NCBI GenBank assembly: GCA_002786785.1
Contig: PCUD01000045.1
Coordinates: 100,781 to 136,248, forward strand
Length of the DNA stretch: 35,468 nt
Origin: Ignavibacteriales bacterium CG18_big_fil_WC_8_21_14_2_50_31_20
Lineage (GTDB): Bacteria > Bacteroidota > Ignavibacteria > Ignavibacteriales > Melioribacteraceae
Reading direction: 5' to 3'
Of the stretch, positions 16,255 to 22,721 are shown piece after piece. The notes under the pieces were generated by a model. The model had not been told where the DNA came from and did not search any database. It saw only the letters and a list, made by a program, of their open reading frames with translations. Positions within the stretch are counted from its first letter, which is position 1. The number at the start of each line of letters is the position of its first letter. A program made the position numbers and the translations under genes.

Positions 16255-17409
16255 TTATTTCAATATTCGATTTAATACTTCAGCTACTTTATCTAATTGT
16301 TCATAAGTAATAACAGCGGGAGGAAGCATGCGCAATACAATTTTTCCTGCTGGCATTGCTAAAATATTTTCTTCCATTAATTGTTGTAAAATTGGTTGAA
16401 CTTTTTCCTTTAGTTCAATTCCAATCATTAAACCTTTATGCCTAACTTCTCTAACTTTTGAAAGTTCATCTACATTTAATTTGCTAACAAAGTAATCACC
16501 TTTTTCTTTAGCTTGCTTTGCGAGGTTGGCTTTTTGCATAAATGTAATGGCAGCTAAACCAGCAGCTGAAGCAAGTGGATTTCCACCAAAAGTTGTTCCA
16601 TGCTGACCAAATCCTATTTTAACTTTATCCGAACATATTGCAGCGCCCATAGGAAATCCACCAGCAATACCTTTAGCCACAGTAATAATATCAGCTTCAA
16701 TTCCAAAATGATTTATTGCAAACATTTTGCCTGTTCTACAAAAACCAGATTGAATTTCATCAATTATCAAAAGTACATTGTTTTTATCACAAAGTGAGCG
16801 AACACCCTCAAGATATTTTTGTGAAGCAATATTAATTCCCCCTTCACCTTGAATTACTTCCAAAATAATACCAGCTGTTTTCGGTGTAATCGCTTCTTCC
16901 ATTTTTTCGAGATTATTGAATGGAACAAAAGTAAATCCAGGAACGAGTGGTTCAAAGGGAGTTCGGTATTCTTCTTTATAAGTCCCACTTAAAGCGCCCA
17001 TAGTTCTTCCATGAAAACTATTCACAGTTGTAATAAAATCTGTTTTGCCAGTTGAAACACGTGTAAATTTAATCGCTGCTTCCATTGCTTCCGTGCCAGA
17101 ATTTGTAAGGAACGAACGTTTTAAATTTGAAGGTGTAATTTCATTTAGTTTTTCTAACAAAAGAGCTCTTGTATCATTATAAAAAACACAAGCGTTTGTA
17201 ATAAGTGTTTCGGCTTGCTTAGTTATAGCTTTAACTAATTCTGGATTTGAATGACCGATTGTTGCTACACCAATACCAGCAGCACAATCAATAAATTCCT
17301 TACCATTTTCATCCCAAACAGTTGCATCTTTTCCTTTTACAATAACTAAATCTCTCTTTGGATAAACTGCAACTTCATAATTGTCAATTAATTCTCTAAA
17401 ATTTTTCAT
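16255..17409 (-). CDS. LysJ/ArgD-type aminotransferase (LysW-lysine or acetylornithine aminotransferase)
   Basis: This is a class III PLP-dependent aminotransferase of 384 residues. Motifs: [13 protein letters not shown] (103-115, PLP phosphate contact), [19 protein letters not shown] (217-227) and the Schiff-base lysine K246 in TVAKGIAGG. The family transfers an amino group from glutamate to N-acetyl-glutamate semialdehyde (ArgD) or to the carrier-bound aminoadipate semialdehyde (LysJ). From memory, the segments [29 protein letters not shown] and [10 protein letters not shown] look closer to Thermus LysJ than to E. coli ArgD. A LysW-type carrier gene lies 238 nt upstream on the same strand, which strongly suggests a carrier-bound substrate. 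It has its own promoter (17470-17500) and an AAGGA site before the ATG. Whether it makes lysine, ornithine or both is not settled by sequence. Confidence 0.88.
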   Translation of the reverse strand: MKNFRELIDNYEVAVYPKRDLVIVKGKDATVWDENGKEFIDCAAGIGVATIGHSNPELVKAITKQAETLITNACVFYNDTRALLLEKLNEITPSNLKRSFLTNSGTEAMEAAIKFTRVSTGKTDFITTVNSFHGRTMGALSGTYKEEYRTPFEPLVPGFTFVPFNNLEKMEEAITPKTAGIILEVIQGEGGINIASQKYLEGVRSLCDKNNVLLIIDEIQSGFCRTGKMFAINHFGIEADIITVAKGIAGGFPMGAAICSDKVKIGFGQHGTTFGGNPLASAAGLAAITFMQKANLAKQAKEKGDYFVSKLNVDELSKVREVRHKGLMIGIELKEKVQPILQQLMEENILAMPAGKIVLRMLPPAVITYEQLDKVAEVLNRILK

Positions 17410-17469
17410 TGGATTATGGTTCCTTCACCATTTATTGCATTTGTAATTGGATTATTTTTTCGACCATCA

Positions 17470-17500
17470 CAAATGTAAACAGAAGTTTTTCTTTTTCAAA
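17470..17500 (-). promoter_or_regulatory. Bacteroidetes-type promoter of the aminotransferase gene
   Basis: On the minus strand TTTG (17500-17497) is followed after exactly 19 nt by TACATTTG (17477-17470). This is a full match to the Bacteroidetes primary-sigma consensus TTTG-N19/21-TAnnTTTG. Transcription would begin near 17463, leaving a leader of about 55 nt with an AAGGA ribosome-binding site before the ATG at 17409. Confidence 0.75.
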
Positions 17501-17540
17501 TGATTTATAATTGAACGGAATTAAATTTAACTAACTAACA

Positions 17541-17561
17541 TGGATTTTGGGGCAAAATCCA
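17541..17561. other. Perfect 9-bp hairpin between lysW and the aminotransferase gene
   Basis: TGGATTTTG (17541-17549) and CAAAATCCA (17553-17561) form a perfect inverted repeat around GGG. It lies 86 nt after the lysW stop in the direction of transcription and upstream of the aminotransferase promoter. Neither strand has a clear T run after it, so it is a poor intrinsic terminator. It could instead be an operator or an mRNA-stabilising stem. Confidence 0.4.
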
Positions 17562-17647
17562 AATTTTAAGTTGAAAACTCATTATCATGCGGTTTAAATG
17601 TGATAAAAATATCTTTTTAAGTCATTTCAAAAAAAATAAAAAATTAT

Positions 17648-17812
17648 TTATTCGTCCCAATCTTCTTCTTCAATTGTAGCTTCTGAGATTTTAAATGGGC
17701 TCATTTTAATAACTTCTAATTCAATACCGCAATCTGGACATTCAAATAATTCGCCAACTACCATTCCAGGTTCTTTTTCAACTTCAGCTCCACACATAGG
17801 ACATTTAGCCAT
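17648..17812 (-). CDS. lysW: LysW-type amino-group carrier protein
   Basis: This small gene encodes 54 residues, exactly the length of Thermus LysW. The N-terminal half has two Cys pairs (MAKCPMCGAEVEK and FECPDCGIELEV; C4, C7, C25, C28) forming the LysW zinc-ribbon. The C-terminus is acidic and ends EEEDWDE, close to the LysW signature EDWGE. In known systems the side chain of the terminal Glu is joined to the amino group of aminoadipate or glutamate. The intermediate is then carried through LysZ, LysY and LysJ and released by LysK. AAGGAAA lies 7 nt before the ATG. The LysJ-like aminotransferase lies just downstream. The Gly-to-Asp change at residue 53 is unusual to my knowledge. Ligase, kinase, reductase and hydrolase partners are not in the window. 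Confidence 0.88.
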   Translation of the reverse strand: MAKCPMCGAEVEKEPGMVVGELFECPDCGIELEVIKMSPFKISEATIEEEDWDE

Positions 17813-18132
17813 GATTGTTTCCTTTTTTTTTAAGTTTGTAAAATAATAGTTGCTAAAATATATTATTCCAATTGAAGACGCAAATTAATATTCACAAAAT
17901 AGAAATGCTTAAATTTGACCCATTTTAGTATTATAGTTGAAGATAATAAGAAAATTTTGAAATGAAATATTGAATAAATGATTCAATTTAATTATTTATT
18001 AATCTATAATAGAAAAAATTGTGAAAGATTTATACTAATAAAAAGAGTCTATAATATTTTTATATTTTTGGAATTTGTTTGAATTTCACTTAATTTTTAG
18101 AGTGTAAATTAAATTTATCAAAAGGAGTAAAA
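17813..18132. other. AT-rich divergent intergenic region (lysW / fumC)
   Basis: This 320-nt gap separates the divergent lysW and fumC genes. I see no credible coding frame. It holds the lysW ribosome-binding site at its left end and the fumC site AAAAGGAG (18119-18126) at its right end. A TATTTTTG at 18063-18070 matches the TAnnTTTG promoter element for fumC, but without a TTTG at the right distance. A 7-bp inverted repeat, ATTGAAT/ATTCAAT (17969-17975 and 17981-17987), could be an operator. Promoters for both genes must lie here, but none is convincing. Confidence 0.5.
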
Positions 18133-19524
18133 ATGGAATACAGAATTGAAACTGATTCAATGGGCGAAATTAAAGTGCCAACAGATAAGTATTATGGAGC
18201 ACAAACAGCTCGCTCATTAATGAATTTCAAAATTGGTGGTGAAAGATTTCCGCGTGAATTAATTAGAGCATTGGGAATATTAAAAAAAGCGGCAGCATTA
18301 ACAAATGGTGAGCTTAAAATGCTTTCGCAAGAAAAAGTTGAACTGATTATTAGAGCTGCCGATGAAGTAATTGAAGGAAAACTTGATGAACATTTTCCAC
18401 TTGTTGTTTGGCAAACTGGTAGTGGAACTCAAACAAATATGAATTCTAATGAAGTTATTTCGAACCGAGCTATTGAAATGGCTGGCGGTGAAATGGGAAG
18501 TAAAAAGCCAATTCATCCAAACGATGATGTAAATAAAGCTCAATCGTCAAACGACACTTTCCCAACAGCAATGCATATAGCTGCCGTTGAAGAGGTAAAT
18601 CGCAGATTAATTCCTATGGTAACAAAGCTTCGTGATGCCCTTGCTGATAAATCGGAAGAATTTAAAAATATAATTAAAATTGGAAGAACTCACTTAATGG
18701 ATGCTACTCCACTGACTCTTGGGCAAGAATTTTCTGGATATACACAACAATTAACAAATGGTTTGGCAAGAATTAATGGTGCTTTACCAAGACTTTCGGA
18801 ATTAGCTTTGGGTGGAACTGCTGTTGGAACAGGCTTAAATACACACAAAGATTTTGCCGTTTTATCTGCAAAAAAAATATCAGAACTTACGGGGCTTCAA
18901 TTTACAACAGCACCAAATAAATTTGAAGCACTTGCTGCGCACGATGCAATTGTTGAATTTAGCGGTGTTTTAAAGACAATTGGTGCTTCACTTCATAAAA
19001 TTGCTAACGATATTCGTTGGATGGGCTCTGGTCCAAGAAGCGGACTTGGAGAATTGGCACTACCGGAAAATGAACCAGGAAGCTCAATTATGCCAGGTAA
19101 AGTGAATCCTACACAAGCAGAGGCTATAACAATGGTTTGTGCTCAAGTTTTTGGAAATGATGCTGCTATTGGTTTTGCTGGAGCAAGTGGAAACTTTGAG
19201 CTAAATGTATACAAGCCAGTAATGATATTTAATTTACTCCAATCAATTAAATTAATTTCTGATTCTTGTGAAAGCTTTACTGACAATATGGTTGTTGGAA
19301 TTAAACCTAACAAAAATAAAATTGATGAACTGCTTCGCCAATCTTTAATGTTGGTTACTGCACTAAATCCACACATTGGATATGACAATGCAGCAAAAGT
19401 TGCTAAAAAAGCATTTCATGATAACTCAACTTTAAAAGAAGCTGTTGTTGAACTTGGACTTTTAACTGCTGAAGAGTTTGATGCAAAAGTTAAACCAGAA
19501 GAAATGATTGGTCCAAAAGCCTAA
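18133..19524 (+). CDS. fumC: Class II fumarate hydratase
   Basis: FumC reversibly hydrates fumarate to L-malate in the TCA cycle and needs no iron-sulfur cluster. The 463-residue protein belongs to the fumarase/aspartase superfamily. Visible motifs are [17 protein letters not shown] near the N-terminus, [20 protein letters not shown], the NDTFPTAMH block, [16 protein letters not shown] and the signature [13 protein letters not shown]. The homotetramer is cytoplasmic. A strong AAAAGGAG Shine-Dalgarno sets the ATG. It is monocistronic, with a perfect 15-bp terminator 6 nt after the stop. Aspartase has a similar sequence, but length and local motifs favour fumarase. Confidence 0.96.
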   Translation: MEYRIETDSMGEIKVPTDKYYGAQTARSLMNFKIGGERFPRELIRALGILKKAAALTNGELKMLSQEKVELIIRAADEVIEGKLDEHFPLVVWQTGSGTQTNMNSNEVISNRAIEMAGGEMGSKKPIHPNDDVNKAQSSNDTFPTAMHIAAVEEVNRRLIPMVTKLRDALADKSEEFKNIIKIGRTHLMDATPLTLGQEFSGYTQQLTNGLARINGALPRLSELALGGTAVGTGLNTHKDFAVLSAKKISELTGLQFTTAPNKFEALAAHDAIVEFSGVLKTIGASLHKIANDIRWMGSGPRSGLGELALPENEPGSSIMPGKVNPTQAEAITMVCAQVFGNDAAIGFAGASGNFELNVYKPVMIFNLLQSIKLISDSCESFTDNMVVGIKPNKNKIDELLRQSLMLVTALNPHIGYDNAAKVAKKAFHDNSTLKEAVVELGLLTAEEFDAKVKPEEMIGPKA

Positions 19525-19530
19525 ATTATA

Positions 19531-19569
19531 TTTAATAAAAGAGATTCTATCTGGATCTCTTTTATTAAA
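19531..19569 (+). terminator. Terminator of fumC, 15-bp perfect stem
   Basis: TTTAATAAAAGAGAT (19531-19545) is the exact reverse complement of ATCTCTTTTATTAAA (19555-19569), with a 9-nt loop. The T-rich 3' arm serves as the release tract. Being symmetric, it could stop transcription from either side. Confidence 0.88.
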
Positions 19570-19631
19570 ACTTACCAACCTATTCATATTAATTTTTGTA
19601 AATTTATGTTTTAAAATTTAAATGGAGTTAA

Positions 19632-20309
19632 ATGGAAAACTTTCCAGGAATAATTTCCTTACTAATTGCATGTATTGAAGTTGTTTTGATAATTAATCTA
19701 ATAATATTTGCTGAAAAAAATAGTGAAAACAAGTTAATCATTGGAATTATAACTCTTCTTTTTGGGTATCAATTTATGGAATTTTTCATGTGTTACTTTG
19801 ATAATTATTCTAATACATTGGTCTATATAGCATTTTTTATTATTTCATTTTTACCACCACTTGTACTTTTATTAGTATTAACTTTTTATAAAGTTGAGAG
19901 CAAATTGAAATTCTTAATATTTTTACCAATAGTTTTGCTTTTATTTTATTATATATTTGTTCTAAATGGATTTGAAATAACAAGATGTACAATTCTTTTT
20001 GTTGCTTATGAAATGCCACTTGGTGATTTATATGGTGTTATTTATTATTCCCCTATACTTTTATCAATTATAATACTATTTAAAATGATTAATAATCCTA
20101 TTTTTATTAACAAAAAACTTAATTTTCAAATAGTACTAGGTGGAATATTATTAGCATTTATTCCAGTTGCTTTAATTATTGCATTATTTCCATTTTTAAT
20201 TGATTATGTCGAAAGTTTCTTCTGTAAAGCAGCATCTTTAATTGCTTTAACTTTAACTATTTATGCAATGAGAAACAATAATAAAATAAATGAGAATACT
20301 AATGAATGA
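19632..20309 (+). CDS. Seven-helix membrane protein of unknown function
   Basis: I do not recognise this 225-residue protein. Hydropathy by eye gives seven transmembrane segments, at about 5-27, 34-56, 62-86, 92-113, 134-153, 165-190 and 192-212, with a short polar tail (NNNKINENTNE). The arrangement recalls the seven-helix sensor modules found at the N-terminus of some histidine kinases, but no signalling domain is attached. A TGGAG Shine-Dalgarno precedes the ATG at 19632. The end of the gene overlaps the next small gene by 8 nt (or 20 nt with its upstream start), and transketolase follows, so the three are probably one operon. I see no functional clue linking it to transketolase. Confidence 0.65.
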   Translation: MENFPGIISLLIACIEVVLIINLIIFAEKNSENKLIIGIITLLFGYQFMEFFMCYFDNYSNTLVYIAFFIISFLPPLVLLLVLTFYKVESKLKFLIFLPIVLLLFYYIFVLNGFEITRCTILFVAYEMPLGDLYGVIYYSPILLSIIILFKMINNPIFINKKLNFQIVLGGILLAFIPVALIIALFPFLIDYVESFFCKAASLIALTLTIYAMRNNNKINENTNE

Positions 20310-20634
20310 AACTATATTAAATATTTTTTTGGAAATTGAAAATGACTATGTAGTTGGTTTCAAAGCAAAATCACATTTAAGTGATGAAGGTGACCAGGAA
20401 AAAATATTATTTTTAAAAGAGAAGGCTAAAACAGATTACACAAACTCTTTCCATTTTGATGCCCCACATGACAAAAATGGAAATTTTATTAAATACAGAA
20501 ATTTTTCAAAACTTGAAAATCGTGGAATGCATTTTCAATTATTTGAAGAAATATTTTCAAGTTTTGATGTACCAGAAAGTCCATTAGTTTGTGTAACCCC
20601 TGTAGTTGATGGAAAAGTATTAATAAATGAATAA
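20302..20634 (+). CDS. Small protein of unknown function upstream of transketolase
   Basis: I do not recognise this soluble protein of about 110 residues. It has an N-terminal strand-rich segment (ILNIFLEIENDYVVGFKAKS), a charged middle with NSFHFDAPHDKNGNFIKYRN, and a hydrophobic C-terminal end (SPLVCVTPVVDGKVLINE). The reading frame overlaps the preceding membrane-protein gene: ATG 20302 overlaps by 8 nt, ATG 20290 by 20 nt. I prefer 20302, where TGAGAA lies six bases upstream, but the evidence is thin. The stop lies 19 nt before the transketolase start. The overlap suggests translational coupling with the membrane protein. Confidence 0.6.
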   Translation: MNETILNIFLEIENDYVVGFKAKSHLSDEGDQEKILFLKEKAKTDYTNSFHFDAPHDKNGNFIKYRNFSKLENRGMHFQLFEEIFSSFDVPESPLVCVTPVVDGKVLINE

Positions 20635-20653
20635 AAATATTAGTGAGGAAAAA

Positions 20654-22660
20654 ATGAATAACCAATCAATTGAATTAAAATCAATAAATACGATAAGGTT
20701 GTTAGCAGCAGATGCTGTTCAAAAAGCAAATAGCGGTCATCCAGGAATGCCTATGGGAATGGCACCTGTTGCGTATATGCTATATAAAAATTTATTGAAC
20801 CACAATCCTAAAAATTCAAAATGGTTAAACCGAGATAGATTTATACTTTCTGGTGGTCACGGAAGCATGCTTCTTTATTCTGTTTTGCATTTATCGGGTT
20901 ATGATGTTTCTTTGGAAGATCTTAAAAATTTTAGACAGTGGGGAAGTAAAACTCCCGGTCATCCAGAATATGGTCATACTGATGGCGTAGAAACTACTTC
21001 GGGACCATTAGGACAAGGTTTCACAAATGCTGTTGGTATGTCTGTGGCTCAAAAACATCTTGCAGCTATTTTTAACAAAGCTGGTTTCAAAATTCTTGAT
21101 CATTTTGTTTACGTTGAAGCTGGTGATGGCGATTTAATGGAGGGGATTTCTCACGAGGCTGCTTCCTTTGCTGGGCATAATAAACTTGGCAACTTAATAC
21201 TTTTTTATGATAGTAATAAAATTACAATTGATGGAAATATTTCGCTTTCAAGTTCGGACGATGCTGCTAAAAGGTTTGAAGCATATAATTGGCATGTTCA
21301 AACAGTTGAAGATGCAAACAATTTGGAAGCACTTCAAAATGCAGTTCAAATGGCAAAATATGTTATTGATAAGCCTTCAATTATTATTACGAAATCAATT
21401 ATTGGTTTTGGAAGCCCAAATAAACAAGGTAATTCGTCCTCTCATGGCGCACCACTTGGTGAAAATGAAATTATTTTAGTTAAAAGAAATTTTGGCTTTC
21501 CTGAAGATGAAAAATTTTATGTGCCCACTGAAGTAACTGAACATTTTGCTGATTTAATTAATAAAGGTGCAGATTTAGAAAGCAAATGGAACGACTTATT
21601 TGAAAAATATTCAGAAAAATATCCAGCAGAAGCAGAGTTATTTATTAAAGTAATGAATGGCAATTTTGGTGTAGACTGGAAAAATCTTATGCCAAAATTT
21701 GAAAATTATGGCGAAGCAATGGCAACAAGAAATTCATCACAAACAGTTTTGAATGCAATTGCACCAGCATTACCAACATTATTTGGTGGCTCTGCTGATT
21801 TAACACCATCTAACAATACTGATGTTAAAATATGGAAAGATTTTACTTCAGAAACTCCAGAAGGCAGTTACATCCACTATGGAATTAGGGAGTTTGCAAT
21901 GGCAGCAATTATGAATGGAATGGCTATCTATGGTGGAGTTATCCCTTATGGTGGAACTTTTTTAGTCTTCTCTGATTATTTGCGACCAGCACTAAGAATT
22001 GCTTCATTATCCAAAATTAAAATGATATATGTTTTTACACACGATAGCATTGGTGTTGGAGAAGACGGCCCAACTCATCAACCAGTTGAACACTTTGCTG
22101 CATTAAGATCTATCCCAGGAGTTGTATTCTTGCGACCTGCAGATGCTAATGAGACATCTGAAGCGTGGAGTTATGCAATAGCTCACAAAGGCGGCCCTGT
22201 TGCCATTGCATTAACACGGCAGAAATTAACAATTCTTGACAGAACTAAATACGCACCAGCAAATGGTTTGCATAAAGGTGGATATGTAATTAAAGATGTA
22301 GTTGGAACTCCAGATTTAATTATTATGGCAAGTGGTTCTGAAGTTGAAATTTCAATTAAAGCCGCCGAAGAGCTTGGTAATACTGGCATTAAAACCCGTG
22401 TTGTTTCATTCCCAAGTTGGGAAGTTTTTGAAAATCAATCCGAAGAATATAAAAATTCTGTTTTACCAAATGAAGTTAGAGCACGCCTTTCTGTTGAAGC
22501 GGGTGTAAAATTTGGATGGGAAAAATATGTTGGATTGGATGGAAGTTCAATTAGTCTTGAGCATTTTGGGGCTTCTGCACCAGCGGAAAAACTATTTGAA
22601 GAATTTGGATTTACTGTTGCAAATATAGTTTCTGAAGGGAAAAAGATAACAAATAAATAA
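20654..22660 (+). CDS. tkt: Transketolase
   Basis: Transketolase moves two-carbon units between sugar phosphates in the pentose phosphate pathway, using thiamine diphosphate. The product is 668 residues. Motifs in order: NSGHPGMPMGMAP, FILSGGHGSMLLYS, TSGPLGQGFTNAVGMSVAQK, the ThDP motif GDGDLMEGISHEA, then the Pyr-domain signature DSIGVGEDGPTHQPVEH and the C-terminal domain with SVEAGVKFGWEKYVG. GTGAGGA at 20643-20649 sets ATG 20654. An in-frame ATG at 20627 would overlap the previous gene and lacks such a site. A perfect 17-bp terminator follows. The enzyme shares ribose 5-phosphate with the deoB product. Confidence 0.97.
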   Translation: MNNQSIELKSINTIRLLAADAVQKANSGHPGMPMGMAPVAYMLYKNLLNHNPKNSKWLNRDRFILSGGHGSMLLYSVLHLSGYDVSLEDLKNFRQWGSKTPGHPEYGHTDGVETTSGPLGQGFTNAVGMSVAQKHLAAIFNKAGFKILDHFVYVEAGDGDLMEGISHEAASFAGHNKLGNLILFYDSNKITIDGNISLSSSDDAAKRFEAYNWHVQTVEDANNLEALQNAVQMAKYVIDKPSIIITKSIIGFGSPNKQGNSSSHGAPLGENEIILVKRNFGFPEDEKFYVPTEVTEHFADLINKGADLESKWNDLFEKYSEKYPAEAELFIKVMNGNFGVDWKNLMPKFENYGEAMATRNSSQTVLNAIAPALPTLFGGSADLTPSNNTDVKIWKDFTSETPEGSYIHYGIREFAMAAIMNGMAIYGGVIPYGGTFLVFSDYLRPALRIASLSKIKMIYVFTHDSIGVGEDGPTHQPVEHFAALRSIPGVVFLRPADANETSEAWSYAIAHKGGPVAIALTRQKLTILDRTKYAPANGLHKGGYVIKDVVGTPDLIIMASGSEVEISIKAAEELGNTGIKTRVVSFPSWEVFENQSEEYKNSVLPNEVRARLSVEAGVKFGWEKYVGLDGSSISLEHFGASAPAEKLFEEFGFTVANIVSEGKKITNK

Positions 22661-22674
22661 TCCAAAAAATTTAA

Positions 22675-22717
22675 AGTTAGGTGTAAATTAAGAAATAAAA
22701 TTAATTTACACCTAACT
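22675..22717. terminator. Bidirectional terminator between tkt and glnE
   Basis: AGTTAGGTGTAAATTAA (22675-22691) is the exact reverse complement of TTAATTTACACCTAACT (22701-22717), a 17-bp stem with a 9-nt loop. T-rich sequence follows on the plus strand (ATTTTTATT) and A/T-rich sequence on the minus strand (TTTAAATTTTTTGG). It lies between converging genes, 4 nt from the glnE stop, and probably serves both. Confidence 0.9.
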
Positions 22718-22721
22718 ATTT

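Noticed and set aside
16255-17409. 4-aminobutyrate aminotransferase (GabT) for the class III aminotransferase
   Set aside because: The length of 384, the local motifs and the adjacent LysW gene fit the LysJ/ArgD branch better; GabT proteins are usually longer, near 425 residues.
17881-17912. TTAATTTG on the minus strand as the lysW promoter
   Set aside because: The -7 element has one mismatch and the best -33 element is TTTA at 21 nt; too weak to call.
18061-18070. TATTTTTG upstream of fumC as a definite promoter
   Set aside because: It matches TAnnTTTG, but no TTTG lies 19-21 nt upstream; in such AT-rich DNA a lone match is expected by chance.
22435-22665. Minus-strand open frame at the end of transketolase
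   Set aside because: It is antisense to conserved transketolase sequence; the convergent terminator follows immediately and there is no ribosome-binding site.
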